Part shown: positions 13,401-25,656 of the stretch, one piece after another
Numbering within the stretch: the first letter of the stretch is position 1
How the letters are laid out: every line of letters begins with the position of its first letter
Assembly: GCA_033297075.1 (NCBI GenBank)
Contig: MU858099.1
Span: 1-64,000 of the forward strand
Reading direction: 5' to 3'
Source: Rhypophila decipiens
Lineage: Eukaryota > Ascomycota > Sordariomycetes > Sordariales > Naviculisporaceae
Length of the DNA: 64,000 nt
The notes under the pieces: generated by a model
Told to the model about the DNA's origin: nothing
What the model saw: the letters and a program-made list of their open reading frames with translations, nothing else
The model's database searches: none
Position numbers and translations under genes: made by a program

Positions 13401-16400
13401 ACCTGCCATCCGCGTGTTGGTGCCAGGGCATGTCGTCAAATCCCGACCCAACGGCGTTCCTTGCCTTGAAAGATCCGGACGGGAAGATTGCGACAGTAAG
13501 ACTAATAAGCAGAATTTCGCGATTGGTGCTAGGTCGGACAAAAACAAGGCAGGGTGTAAGTGTACGGATATTTCGCATTGTAGGTGTATTAACCCGAATA
13601 TCAACGACGGCTTGAAAACTTGCACACCGGCGAGCACCAATATACGTCCTTTTCGGTGTCTCGAAAGTCCGAGTGGGATGATTGTCTTCCTAATCGAGAC
13701 GAAGAGGTGTATGGGAGATGATATCAGCTTCAATCATCTTCCGGCTGCTGGAGGCAGGACTTTGATAACATCCGGCATCTTGATCGAGATGTCGGGGTCT
13801 CGGTGTCGTAACTTTCAACGTGTGTTCTCACGTGGAGCAGGGGCCTTGGTCGTCCATCGTCGAATTCTACGAGGTTGGATTTTGATGAAAATGACCCGCA
13901 AACGTGCGTCATTCACGGAAAGGGGAAAAGAAAAGTTGCACACAGACACGATCCACCTCTGAAACCCGCATGGCAGGCACCTGAAAGCCACTGCCGCTCC
14001 CTGAAGTGACGATGCGGTTGTGGATGGCCCTACACTAGAAATGCCAAGCCGTTCAGGGGTGGTTGGAGGGAGGCGACCTGGAGCCTGGAGGCCTAACGGT
14101 GGCTGAGGAAAGAAAAAGTGGAGGAACTCGTCCCAGCTTTTCCACTGTTACTCCGTATGGAATACAAAGGTCACGCAGAAGGGCTTGGAGTGTACACGTG
14201 TATGTAAAAAGAAATCGGTTCCACTGAGTGCTTGAACGACCATTGAAAAAGAGGCTAAACAAACGGGTACCTGGGGCGATCTTTGTGGAAGCTTCTTTTT
14301 GGGTCGGTTGAACGAAGGTGAAAAAATAACCTGTCGGTGAATGCCAAGACAGACCAATGGTAAATTGAAGGGACAAGCGTGAGCTTGTTGCCCCAATTGA
14401 CGGGAATCACGAAATCGAAGAAAAAGATCCCCGTTCCGAGGTATGTTCTCGTTATGTGAGTTTATTTGTTATCTAGGCCCTATTTCCTTAAGGAAAACCG
14501 TTCCGAGGTATGTGGGGGACGAGATGCTGATATGAAAGGAGCTGGCGGTATTGATGAAAAGGGGAAAATGGGAGACATCGAATGCATTCCATCAAAAGCT
14601 CATTTCCCATTCCAAGTTTTTTTTTTGGCGAGGAGCTTTCTCCCAGACAGGGCTAGGAAGGAGCATTCGGGAAGACCCGTCGTCCAGAGCGAATTCTTAT
14701 CTCACCCATCTCAAACTCGTGACTTTTCAGAAGTCGCAACACTTCCAATATCAATCGAACCAAAGAGCTCCTGAGTGTACATGTACACTACTCCGTACTG
14801 ATGATGAATTTACACTGCTAGGTCGACAAGGTTTGGTGATCACTTGCAAGGCTAAACAGAAACCAGCGGCCTCTTCTCTCGTTCTCTCGTTCCTCCTTTT
14901 TGCCGCAGGATGGATATTGAATGAGCATGTGAGCTTCAACTTCAGTATTGTGTGACTGAACGAGAATGCTACATTTCTTTCTTGTCCATTACAACCTTGT
15001 TCCAAGGAAAAACACAAGTTCTGGGCATGTCTTTACCAGGCCTCCCTCTGATCGAGATTATCAATCGTGGCAGAGGGGAAAGGAGAGGGACCCAAGGTGG
15101 AGGCACGACACCAGGCCAGGCCGCCAGGGGCACAGGGGCTTGCACAACAGACCAGGATTATTCCATGGCAGAGATAAAGATGGCACTAAGGACTCTATTT
15201 AGAGATACGGGATTCTCGAGGTCTGACGGGAAAAACGGGGGAATACCACTCCAACACACCTGTTGATGTATCAATACCATACAAAAGGACAGGAGAGAAT
15301 AACGCGGCGCGTGTTCAAATCCGTGGGCCATTTTTGTACGAGGAAAACCGAGAACCGAATCCTTCGGTTTCCCCTTGATGTGACTTGTCAGCTTGTCAGG
15401 GTTAAAAAATCGTGTTCAAGCAGCTGTCAGGAGAAAAGCCGGCCGGCCGGCGAAGAGTGGACTCTGTCCCGGGGCCCACCCAAAAACTGCGCTTATCGGG
15501 ACCATAGACGCCACATCGGTGACCGTTGCTAGGGCCCCCTGCCCCATCCTTTGTAGTGACGCATATCGAAAAATCGTGGGACAAAAATTGCCCTGCGAAA
15601 CAGAATATTCACGATCCTCGACAACTGCAATTGACGATTGATCATTGAATATTGCTCCTCGCCGAGAGTGGATCTTGGCTGAGTTGAAGCTTTTTCAAAC
15701 GACTCCTCTGATTCCTCAGGCGACGAAACGGCTCGTCCCTCGATGCCATCTGTTTCCGCCTCTGCACTAACTTAGTTCTGCCCGGGGCCCTGCCAGGGCC
15801 ACGTCATTGTTGGGCTCGGTTTCCATTGACTTTCCCGCAAGAGGCACGGTCCGTATCCGGGGCCTAGTGTACTGTAGCACCGCCTAAATAAACGTGCATT
15901 TTAGCTAGGTAATACAGTAAAACACATCGATGATGGATATGACAGAAAAGCATCAGCGAACGACCTCGGATTTTTGAAAGAAGATATGAACTGGACTCGG
16001 CGACGGTGGTTGTGCCCTTGTGGAAGGTCGGTTGCTTTTCGGTGGTCAGAGGTGGTTATGACTGAAGGGGGATAGGAGAGAATATAGATATCAAACTGAT
16101 CTCGGAATCAAGGTCAAACAGAGGTCCCTTTTGGGTGCTTGTTCGCAGGTCGTTATTTCTTCGTTACATTGCCTTCCCTCCGAGTTCCGTGGCTTCCGTT
16201 CCAACGGAAATACACGTGTAAATGTCCATCCAGTACGGTCGACTCTACCCAGCCTCATCAGACACGACCCTTTGCTTCGGAAAAAAAGTGCTTACGGAGC
16301 AGTCAGGCGCTGTCGTGTTGTGGACACAACCCTCCCTGCATGGCTGCCGTTGTTGCGGCATGCGGGCCCCCAGTGCTATTCGAACCACCCGAACCAGTTG

Positions 16401-18316
16401 CAAACTCCGGGCATTCCCTTTGAAAAGTGGCCAGCCGAAACGGAAAGTCCCCAAAAAGTCATCCAGATAAACAAAGGAGGCGGTGGGCGGTACCTGACTA
16501 TTTGTTTATTTTATAGATATCTCGTTTCGCCCTCTTAGGTTTCGTCCTGCCTTGATCTTGCCCAAGAGCAACCAATGCCTGGCAATAGCAGTGTAGTAGT
16601 AACTTCCATCACTGACAGCTCCCACCATTAACGCAGAACCCTGTCATTACCAGAGATATCTTGCACTACACTACAGTACGGGGTACTGTGGGTTATATCA
16701 ACAACACTGGATATCAGGATAGACGGTGCGAGAGTGGGCAAAAAGACACGGTAGGGATACCCAAGGGGAAAATTTTGCTTCCACGCTTGTTATGTAGGCT
16801 TCCGTTCGTCTGATATGTGCATGTATCAGCACGAACGTCTGTCTACCGCACCGGCCCGTGCAGCCCAACCTGGAAGTTTTAAGGTTCCTGTACAGTACAA
16901 CGGTGTATCCTCACAGCACAGCCGGTATCAAGCATCTGACACCTCTCCACCTGTGCCTGTTCACTGTTGCGTCGTGTCGGGTGTCCACTGTACTTCCCCT
17001 GTCGCTCACCTGGCTGTCCATTCTTCATGCGACTCTCTTTTCTATCGCGAACCTAAATCTAATTTTTATTTTCTCTTCTTTGATTTTTGGGTAATCGCAT
17101 GTTTGGGTCCTGAACACGTCCGATCCATCACCATCGCCATCGCTTTGCTCCGTCAATCGTTATTTTCCTCTGATTTAATGCTGCCGGGATTTCAAAAGAG
17201 GGCGGTGTCTCTTGGCGAATAGGTGCATCTTGCATTTGACTCCTTCCAGCAACAGACCGACTCCATTCGATGCTTGCTTAGGCAACTCCATCGATCTCAA
17301 AAAAGAGAGACCAACAAACCCGACCACCCTCGAACTCAACTCGTTCGTCCGTTCGTTACCTTACCTTCGTTGCTGGATCCCCATTCCGCAATACGCAAGA
17401 GCACAAAACACAGACCGGCCCACCAAACACGCGCAGCTCGGTCGTCGTCAATCTTTCCACAGAGCACAGAAACCCAGTGAAACCGAGACCACAGACGGTG
17501 AACTGGCACAACCCACAAACCGGGATAAGGCGGCGACAGCAGCCATCTTATTTCATTTCGCGGCCTATCACTGGAGTCCTGTCACCGTTGGCCGAAGCCT
17601 TGGCCGCTCTCTAGCCACGCCCCGAAAAAAACGACCATTGATTCCAGCTGCTTGCTGTCAAGGCGTCACGCTCGTTTCTTAGTGTATACTGACCGGCGAC
17701 ATTGCACCACTGCACCACCCGAACACATCGCTGCTAGCTGGCTGCATTGGGCGCTGCGCTGCCTCGTTCTGATTAGATCTTCAGCGCCACAGCAGCAGAA
17801 AAAACAGCACTTACGCACGCCTGTCGTCGAATTACCTCAACTGCTGCATTTGGTGAAGCCCATTCTGCTCGACTGAAATCCTGTAAACCCCGAATGGGTT
17901 TGGTGATCTGCCAATCTCTCATTCAAAGCCTCCCGATCTGCAAGCCTCGTTCGACAAATCTCGGGCTCGGTCGCTGTGCGAAAAGAGAGACTCCTTCATC
18001 TAGATACTAGTCGGCGCCAAGGAGACACTTGATCGTGAACTGTGGGGAACCCGGGGACCAGAAGAGAACAAGCGCAAAAAAAAAAAGGAATTGAGGAACC
18101 AGGTTGAAGAAAAAGGAAAGAAAAGAAAATATTTCGAGACACAGAAAATCCACAATCGCAGAGCCACAAAGGGGAGTCGGTCGCGTTGGTGGGACACATA
18201 CGGCGTGTCGACATTGGCCCAGGTATTCCGGTTGAGCGCTACACACCACAGAAAGCGGTTGTCGCAGCTCGAAACTTGGTCAGCCCCAATCCACTATTCC
18301 CCATCGAGACCCAGTA
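7464..18316. other. gene-poor region, no supported gene
   Basis: Nearly 11 kb with no convincing protein or RNA gene. It holds ACGT-type tetranucleotide runs near 7585 and 7716, a duplicated 16-mer CCGTTCCGAGGTATGT at 14431-14446 and 14498-14513, and three of the six TACTCCGTA near-palindromes (9485, 14149, 14789). The part from about 16800 to 18316 is pyrimidine-rich and may hold the promoter and leader of the gene at 18317. Open frames up to 192 codons (13384-13962) overlap frames on the other strand and resemble no known family. Confidence 0.4.
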
Positions 18317-21184
18317 ATGACACCCATGACGACCCGACTCAAGGTCCTCTCAGGTGAGTTGCCGCTCTTCTCTTCAGCGCGGGTTAGACCTCATCCCATT
18401 CTCTCCGCTCTTCTGTATACCCTTCTTCCAGTTTAGTGTCACAAACCAATTCCCGGTCAAGGGCCCCCCCAAAAAGAGAGTGAACATCTCGCAAGTGCCG
18501 GCTTCGTCCAACTCTTCTCCAAAAAATTCACTTTTTCCCTTTTCCCCCTTTTCCCCTATCCCACCTCACCACACTCGTTTATTACTATCAATCCTCGGGG
18601 GGCTGCCTGCACATGCTGCGTCCTCGTCCAAGCTGCCCAAGATGGAGGATTGTGAGCTGATGAAAGTCGTTACAGTGGGCGGAAACCCAGTCTCTGCCTT
18701 CTTGTCATGGAGACTCCAAGCGACGAATGCCTGCGACGTGACCCTGGTCTGGAAATCCGGATATGAACATGTATCACAATACGGAATATCCTTCAAGTAA
18801 GAGCCTGCTCCTCCTTGTTGACGAGGATCCCCCTCGCGCCGAGAAGAGACTGCTAACCTGTCCCCTCTAGATCTCCCGTCTTTGGCAATGAACGGTTCAA
18901 ACCTCGACATGGTATGCGCATCTCCCCCTGGTCTCCTCCACGGCGGTCGAGCAGATTTGCTGAATAGTGACGTGATATAGTTGTGCGAGCGCCAGAAGAA
19001 GCAGCCGCTCGCAAAGAGGGCGCGTTCGACTACGTCATCCTTTGTATAAAAGCACTTCCTGATGTCTACGACCTCGCTTCTGTCATCGACTCGGTCGTTA
19101 CCCCCCAACACACGTGCATTCTCGTTAATACCACACACTCGCTCGGTCTCGAATCGGCCATCGAAGCTCGCTTTCCCACCAATGTAGTCCTTTCACTCGT
19201 TTGCGGTGCGGACCTCACACAGCTCGCACCCAGCGAGTTTGAACACAAGGGGTCGACTGAGGTCTGGGTTGGACCTGCGAACAAGAATTCGAACATCCCG
19301 CCCACAATACAGGAAGATATGGCGCAAGCTTTGGCTATGACCCTTAGCACTGGCCAGGTCGACTGCAAAGTGTCGAGTAACATCCGACAGCAGCAATACG
19401 AACGAGTAATCGGGTAGGTTTGGCCTCTGGAGATCTGTTGACTGTTTGGATGGTCGACGCCCTGCTGACCTTGTATTAGCTCGATTGCATTTCACCCACT
19501 CACTGTGCTCTTCGAGACACCAAGCTATGCGGCTCTCCTGGACAAGGTCACTGTGCCGAAACTCGTCTCCGACATAATCGATGAATTATTAGCGCTGGCC
19601 GAAGCACAAGGCTGCAAATTTCCCCCAGAGTTCAAGCAGAACACGATCGACGAATTTGCGAGGTCGACGACTGAAAATATTATGTGGCAGGATTACACCG
19701 CAAGACGCCCTATGGAGGTTGAAACTTATCTGGGTTCTCCAATCAGATTGTCACAAGAGACCGGAGTGCCGGTTCCACATATCGAGACGCTTTACGCCAT
19801 CCTGCATAACTTAAACATAGTTAACCGAAACAGGCCGAAGATGGACGCTCTCGCACCTCCGCAACCAGGCTCACCTTCTGGCACGCCTTCACCACTGCCA
19901 AGGATGTCGTCTCAGGGACCCCCAAGGTCGGTGTCCAACGGGATACCCAACGGAAACGGCATGCCCCCAATGCGTCCACGGCCTAGAGGTTCGTCCCAGA
20001 TGGGCCCCCCTGGCCCGGGAATGCGTCGCCCGCCCCAGATGAACGGTGGGCCACCGCCGAATGGTTACGGACGTCCTAATGGTATGGGTAACGGCCGGGT
20101 CCCATCCAGGCGGGGATCAATGGAGGGGACCGACTTGGAAGAGTTTAGCCATCTGGTAGTCTATGATGATATACCCGAAGGTGGTGAGGTTGGCTATCCT
20201 CCCCAGCCCCAAGACCTTGCCCTTAGAGAACGGGAGCTACAAATACGGCAAAGGGAGCTTGCGTTGAAAGAGCAGGAGCTGAGACTGAGGAGAGCCGGCG
20301 CAGGGCCTCCGCCCGGTGGAATGAGAAGACCCGCGCCCCCTCCGTCGATCCGTCACGGCGGATATGACGATGAGGACGACGATGACGATTATTTCGACCC
20401 CAGCTCCGGCCCCCCGCCGCCGATGATCGACCCCGACAGCTTTGATATGATGAGCGTTACCTCCAGAAAGACCCGGAAAGCCCCAAGCAATGCTCAGCAG
20501 TTCCGCAAAAACCCCGAGCAAGATGGGCCTCCCTCCTCCCGTGGTAGCAGGTTCCGACCCAGCTTTGGCAGGAATCGCACGAGCCAGGTGATGTCTGGAG
20601 TCCCGGATCTTCGCGCAAACATAATGGATGATCCATTGCTCGGCTTCACATCCAACCGATATGGGGCAGTGGATCGTGGGCAGATACACGCAGATTCCAG
20701 GGCAAACTCTCTATCGTCGGTCCGTATGGATGAGCTAGGGTACGGCCAAGGCCCTCCGATGGGCATGAACGGTGGCATGAACGGTGGCATGAACGGTGGC
20801 ATGAACGGTGCCGGACCCCGACGCACGAGCCAATCCCCCGGCAATCCCTACAACCCGTCGATGCGCGGTGGCGGAAATGGCCGTCCATCGCCTCCAAATG
20901 GATATGTCGGACCGCACATGAATGGGCGCCCATCCCCGCCGGATGGCATGCGTCAACCTGTGCCCCGCTATCCTCCAGGTCACGGTAACGCTGTTGCGCC
21001 TCAACAGGTGGAACAGCATGCCGGGGTGAGCGCCCTTAAACCACCAAAGTCAAAGAATGTGCGAAGTCTGACTGGTAGTGCGAGCGCCAGCGCGGGCAGT
21101 GGTGATTCAACTCAAGAATCCGAACCATCTGCACACAGCAGCACAAGCAGCTTAGGACCTCGTCCTCCCATGGGAGTGCGTTAA
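18317..21184 (+). CDS. Mug72-like ketopantoate-reductase-fold protein with long disordered tail
   Basis: Five exons (18317-18353, 18676-18796, 18871-18911, 18981-19413, 19480-21184) give 778 aa. The first intron is 322 nt; joining exon 1 to 18676 restores the N-terminal beta strand LKVLSVGGNPVSAF, which decided this model over the ATG at 18642. A second ATG at 18326 is an equally possible start. Residues 1 to about 330 match the ApbA/PanE ketopantoate reductase fold: a Rossmann nucleotide site, then a helical domain with HPLTVLFE. The dinucleotide loop reads GGNPVS instead of GxGxxG, and by eye alignment arginine replaces the catalytic lysine eight residues before HPLT, so enzyme activity is doubtful. 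Residues 332-778 are Pro/Gly/Met/Asn-rich and disordered, with a charged Glu/Arg/Gln helix (about 458-485) and an acidic run near 505. S. pombe Mug72 belongs to this family; its role is unknown to me. Confidence 0.85.
20765..20812 (+). repeat. in-frame 12-bp tandem repeat (MNGG x4)
   Basis: Four consecutive 12-bp units ATGAACGGTGGC, the last with one change, encode Met-Asn-Gly-Gly repeats in the disordered tail of the Mug72-like protein. The unit is a multiple of three, so copy-number change would leave the reading frame intact. Confidence 0.9.
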
Positions 21185-23294
21185 GCATCGCTCCACGCTG
21201 CGCAGCCTTTAGCTGGTAGTCAACTAGCGGCCGTCGCCTCTGTTCAACGAGGGAGAGAGTACCGGGGATGGCTGACTCGTCTTGGGGACGAATTTCTCGC
21301 GGCGCCGCATCACACTTGATCTATCCGACTTTACGACCACCACAACTTGTTGATCACCTGGAAGAGAAGAAGGGGAGTTTGGCCTAGAACTGGGGTTGTT
21401 TATATCTCGACGAGAGACAGTCATTTTTATTCCGATGGATTAAAAGCAAGGATTTATCGGTTCGGGGTACGCATGAGCTTTTTTCTTGGTACCATTTCAC
21501 GTTGGCGTCTCTTTTGTTAGATGGGGGAAGAAGAGGGAGGAAGAGTGCGAACAGAAACGACATTTTCTCTTTTGGGTTATCACAACTTATAATCTTTTGC
21601 CCGACCAAAACACGGGTGGACTGAGCAGCTGGAGGGACTCATGGTGGCATTAACTCTTTACTCTAACCACATATAATGTTTTTTGAAGTCAGTTTGGCTC
21701 GATTATACACACAGTCATTGCCGCCATCCAAAGCTGCTTAGGTACATAAGCTTCCCTCCTATTCTTATTTTCTTTGTACTGGTCCATACTCTTATTTGTT
21801 TTCTTATCTACTCTCTTAAACTTGGCTACATATCTTCATGTCTTTATTTTGTACTCTTTTCTCGTCTCATGGGGTTTCTTGGGTGGAAATGAAATGAAGC
21901 ACGGGAGGAAAGCCCTCGATCGAGATATCTTCTTCCAGCATCGTACACAAAACGCGATTTGAATAACAATTAATTTTTATTACGACGAAACCTTGGTCTC
22001 AAGCCGGTCTCCTTCTTGCTTCCGAAGCATATTAGTTCGTTCAGTCCTTTACGGTTCGCGCGGATCTCCTCCTCCACTGCAATCTGCTCGACGGGTGTGT
22101 GCGCTTCGTATTTCTGCAGAAGGAGAGAAGGACTCATGATTATGTTGATGGTTTGTGGTTGCACTGCATCGACCGCGCGTTTCTTGGATCAAGTTGAAAC
22201 TTTTGATTCGGAATTTTGAGACCCGGGACTCCAGTCAAGATTCGGGGGCTCAGGATGACTCGGAAGACATACACAATGTGTGTGGGATGATGGACGACGC
22301 TCTAATCGAGGATCTGGCCTCGGGATCTCGATCGATTTGATGTTCGGATTGTTTGAATCATATGCGAGACCTTGCGAGGACGAACGAAATCTTCAACATG
22401 ACATGTAATATGGAGGACGACATCCTCGAGGTTCTCGATGCAGACTTTTTGTACGACGATGTCAACTTGCGGAGTTCTGGGCTCTGGAGTTTACGCAGTC
22501 TACCGACATGTATAATGAATGACCTTGTCTTTGATGATAAATAATCAATATGGGACACGAACCCACCCGATCAAGTGAAAATTGTGTGGTCGAGATGGTA
22601 TACTACGTCAGTACTTACCGGACCACGGATAGAGAAAAGTTTATGTTGGCCAGATGAATGCTTTGGTGTTTTTGTTGAGCAACATGCAAACGGTAATTAT
22701 TAACTTTAATCTTTGCCCCTGATTACGAAATACCGAGATTTACGCGTATTCATGTAACATTCTCACCATTTATTAGCGCCATGGCGTGTAATTATACGTA
22801 TTTCAGCACCGCCATCCATGATACAGGTCCATACCAACGGCCTGTCGGACCACTGCGCCTGCCATGCATCATCATCAACACCAGCACCACAGACGCGGGG
22901 TGTTGTTGAAAACAGTTCATGGTCCACCTGCTTTCCCCAGATCCGTTTGCGCTTAAATGCACAAACGTTTGAAGCCAGAGAATAGGTTCTACAGTACAAC
23001 ACGTGCGTATTAATCAAGCCAGCCGGGCAAGGTGTGGAACTGGATACCCGATTAGGTACCGATATCGAAACGATTCGCGGACATATACCGTAATTACATA
23101 TCGATACCGTATCTCATTCTGTGTTCTGTGTTTTCATGTTGTTTCGCTTCAAGTCGGCGGACTGGACAGCGGGGGAGTGCAATCATCACCACTGGCAAGC
23201 CAAGTCAACAAACCTGAAAGATATCGCGTAACAACAACATCCAGAACAGCATCTCACTCAGCCAGCCTATCTTTCCGTTGCTTGAAGAAAAGAA
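21185..23294. other. intergenic; possible small ORF only
   Basis: The first few hundred bases should hold the 3' UTR of the upstream gene. A 55-codon ATG-started minus-strand ORF at 21970-22137 has a protein-like composition but no recognised family (see findings). Around 23040-23110 there are repeated GATACCG/CGATATCG motifs of unknown meaning. Nothing else is supported. Confidence 0.4.
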
Positions 23295-23877
23295 ATGGCA
23301 ACCCGTAATATAACCACCGCAGGAGGAGGCTACGGACAAAGTAGCGGAGCAACATCCCGCCAGTCGATGATGGCCTCGTCTGGGAGCGCCGTCAAGGCTA
23401 GACAGTTGGTATGTAACCTATTTACCTTGCAACAGGCTGCTGCTACCTACTTCACTCACTCACTAGAACCCTGGCTCATTTCTTGAGATATTACTCAAGT
23501 AAATCTTGTTTTTCAGTGAAAAATATGCTTACTAACAAACATGTCATTGTTGCTTCTCATCAGGCCCAACTGCACGCTCAATTATCACAATTATCTGCCA
23601 ACTTGGCCGACACGGAGAATCTCATGCGCATGACGAGTGTTCAAGCCGAGGCTATGCGTGGCTTGGGAAGTTGGCATGGGGGTTTGTAAGTTAATTTCTT
23701 TTGGGTAATTTTCATATTCCCTCTCAACTGTCTATTCTTTTCTGTGATACCGTTCTATATTAATCTCTCTCTATCGAACTTTTGGCTAACATCTTGATTT
23801 TCCCACACAGATTCATGGCTGCGAGTAAAGTGTTGGGGGAGGAGTCTGTCCAGCAGTCTGGCGGCGGGCAGAAGTGA
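23295..23877 (+). CDS. hsk3: DASH complex subunit Hsk3
   Basis: Three exons (23295-23408, 23564-23685, 23811-23877) encode 100 aa. The central part, with AQLHAQLSQL, ANLADTENLMRMT and QAEAMRGLG followed by a short FMAASKVLGEE motif, is the conserved helical core of fungal Hsk3. Hsk3 is a small structural subunit of the DASH/Dam1 complex, which forms rings or patches on kinetochore microtubules and couples chromosomes to depolymerising plus ends in mitosis. The N-terminus is Gly/Ser-rich and poorly conserved, as usual. Both introns (155 and 125 nt) have GT..AG ends, and both junctions keep the frame. The ORFs are too short to be obvious without splicing. The gene is convergent with rpr2, whose stop lies 505 bp away. 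Confidence 0.9.
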
Positions 23878-24382
23878 GATCACAATCTCAGGCCGTGTAA
23901 AAAAAAAAAAAAAAGGGAATTCATGAGAAGACGGTCCGTTTCCTTTTGGTGCTCAGGGCCCCCAAAATCCGGACGAGATAGATCATGGACCTTCTTTTCG
24001 CCGCGGACTCCGAAAGGCTGGCTAGGTGCTATGGCGAACATCGAGTATCCCGTGGATCTCGAAACCCTCAAGTTGACAAGGTCATCGGCCTTCTCTTCTG
24101 GCACCACGCACGGAAGTGTATGTTGAGCGATGTGGTGAGAACAACCCCGGTATCCAAATTTTCCGGAGGGGGACGATCTCTAGAATGGGTGAGGGTCGCC
24201 TCTTAAGAATAGTAATAGAGTTTTCTGTGGTCTTGACAGAGTATCCGAGTCCATTTGACATCTACCTCGTTGTTTTTATGTGATGTCGCTTCCTGTCGCA
24301 ATAACACATGCTGACCGGTGCAGCGAGCCCAGGAGGTGACCATGAAGCAGCAGTATGATAACCATATGCATATTTCAGCCGG
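23878..24382. other. convergent 3' region between hsk3 and rpr2
   Basis: A gap of 505 bp between two stop codons on opposite strands. It holds a run of 16 A near 23900 and presumably both 3' UTRs. No gene is seen. Confidence 0.5.
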
Positions 24383-25027
24383 CTAGCCGTGGCACTCTAT
24401 GTGCTTGTAGATACGAGAGAGCACAAGTTTGGGATCTGGGCCCATCCACTCTCTGTGGTAGGCTCGCAGGTCCTCGTTCATTTTGGTGGTCCCTTCCAGC
24501 TCATTATCAGGCTTGACAGCCTCTCCCCTCTCGGTCTTCCTCTTCGGCCTGGGCGCGTTGACGGGATACCTCCTCTCCCTCCCGCAGCCGTGACACTTGC
24601 GGACCAGCACATCTGCCCATGGCTTCCTCCCGCCTTTGCTTCGGTTCTCGACAGTGGACGTGCAGGTCTCTCCTTCGATGAGGACAGAGTCGCAGTACTT
24701 ACAGATGGTCTGCTTCACGGCGGGACTGAGGCGAATTCTCGTCTTGAGAGAGACTGATCGTAGGTCGGTCACGAGTTGTCTGCCCAGACCTTGCAAGGGA
24801 TGAGTCAAGTTGGGATTGACTGTCTCGGACGGGGCTGTCAAAATCGCAGCGGCAGTGGCAGTTGCACGTTGGGTGTCCTCAGCTACTGATGGTTGTTCGG
24901 ATGCAATCTCTCTTTCCGTTGCTGTTGATAGAAGAACGGCAGCTTGTTGGAGGAAGGAGACACGAGAGTAAATCGCCCTGTGTTGGACCCCTCCATTTCC
25001 TTTCTCTTTTCCCTTCCCCTTTGCCAT
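24383..25027 (-). CDS. rpr2: RNase P/MRP subunit Rpr2/Rpp21-like
   Basis: A single exon of 214 aa. The C-terminal half has paired cysteines C109-x2-C112 and C145-x2-C148, in the contexts CKYCDS and KCHGCG, forming the zinc ribbon of the Rpr2/Rpp21/Snm1 family. A basic helix (LKTRIRLSPAVKQ) precedes it. In the family this protein is a subunit of nuclear RNase P (and relatives of RNase MRP) and helps the RNA recognise and cleave precursor tRNA leaders. The N-terminus is Lys/Gly-rich, then has an alpha-helical stretch (YSRVSFLQQAAVLL) also typical of the family. It is longer than budding yeast Rpr2 because of an Ala/Thr-rich linker. It is transcribed divergently from sub2 across a 629-bp shared upstream region. 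Confidence 0.88.
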   Translation of the reverse strand: MAKGKGKEKGNGGVQHRAIYSRVSFLQQAAVLLSTATEREIASEQPSVAEDTQRATATAAAILTAPSETVNPNLTHPLQGLGRQLVTDLRSVSLKTRIRLSPAVKQTICKYCDSVLIEGETCTSTVENRSKGGRKPWADVLVRKCHGCGRERRYPVNAPRPKRKTERGEAVKPDNELEGTTKMNEDLRAYHREWMGPDPKLVLSRIYKHIECHG

Positions 25028-25656
25028 TTGTCTGTTTGCGTTTATCCGCCGTTGGTTTCAGGTGGCCCTGAAGGAGAAAGTGAATGAATTTGTGATTAGA
25101 GGCCAACCGGCAACCCTCCACAACCGCCTATTTGCCTGACGCGCAGCTGCCGCTTCTGAATATAAAATTTCCAAGCTCAAAGTTTCTCAGCTGTTTGCAG
25201 GCTCCACGCCACTCCGGTGACCCACAGTGGGGCAACGAGCCCTGCGAGGGAAGCTTGCGCTGTTGTGGCCCGTGCGGGCAGCTGACTGAGCGGGTACACT
25301 AAACCGTAACTGGCTAGCTCCGCTTAAGAACCCAACCGTCCAGGGTTTTGAGGCGGTGCGCGTCTTTCGACTTCATCAACCTCCCGTCCCTCCGCTTCCA
25401 TTTTTCAACCTTCATCATCCCCTAAACAACTGCTTGCAACCACCGATTTCTGCACTCTGCAAAAATTTGGAATCGCGTGCGCTTCCACAACATTCAACTC
25501 CTTCAATTTCCAACCACAGCCTTCTTTTTCTCGTACTACCGTTGCTCAGGATTGACGCTTGTCAATTCATTCCTTGATCATTCGACACTTCCCGGGCACC
25601 ACCCGACACCGAAAAGCGCGACCGTGTAATCTGCGACATCCGCTCAACTCGCCAAA
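25028..25656. promoter_or_regulatory. shared divergent promoter region of rpr2 and sub2
   Basis: A 629-bp interval separates two start codons pointing away from each other. The sub2-proximal part (about 25370-25560) is strongly pyrimidine-rich, which is common just upstream of transcription starts in filamentous fungi. No TATA box is evident. Shared promoter function is an inference from the geometry. Confidence 0.5.

Noticed and set aside
13384..13962. 192-codon plus-strand open frame
   Set aside because: Composition is not protein-like, it overlaps minus-strand frames, and no domain is visible.
14431..14513. Duplicated 16-mer CCGTTCCGAGGTATGT as a target-site duplication
   Set aside because: The 51 bp between the copies has no inverted ends; a local duplication is the simpler explanation.
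15300..15345. Possible tRNA T-arm (GTGTTCAAATCC)
   Set aside because: No matching acceptor, D-arm or anticodon arm can be folded around it.
23040..23110. Repeated GATACCG/CGATATCG motifs as a hAT subterminal region
   Set aside because: No inverted ends or target duplication could be found around them.
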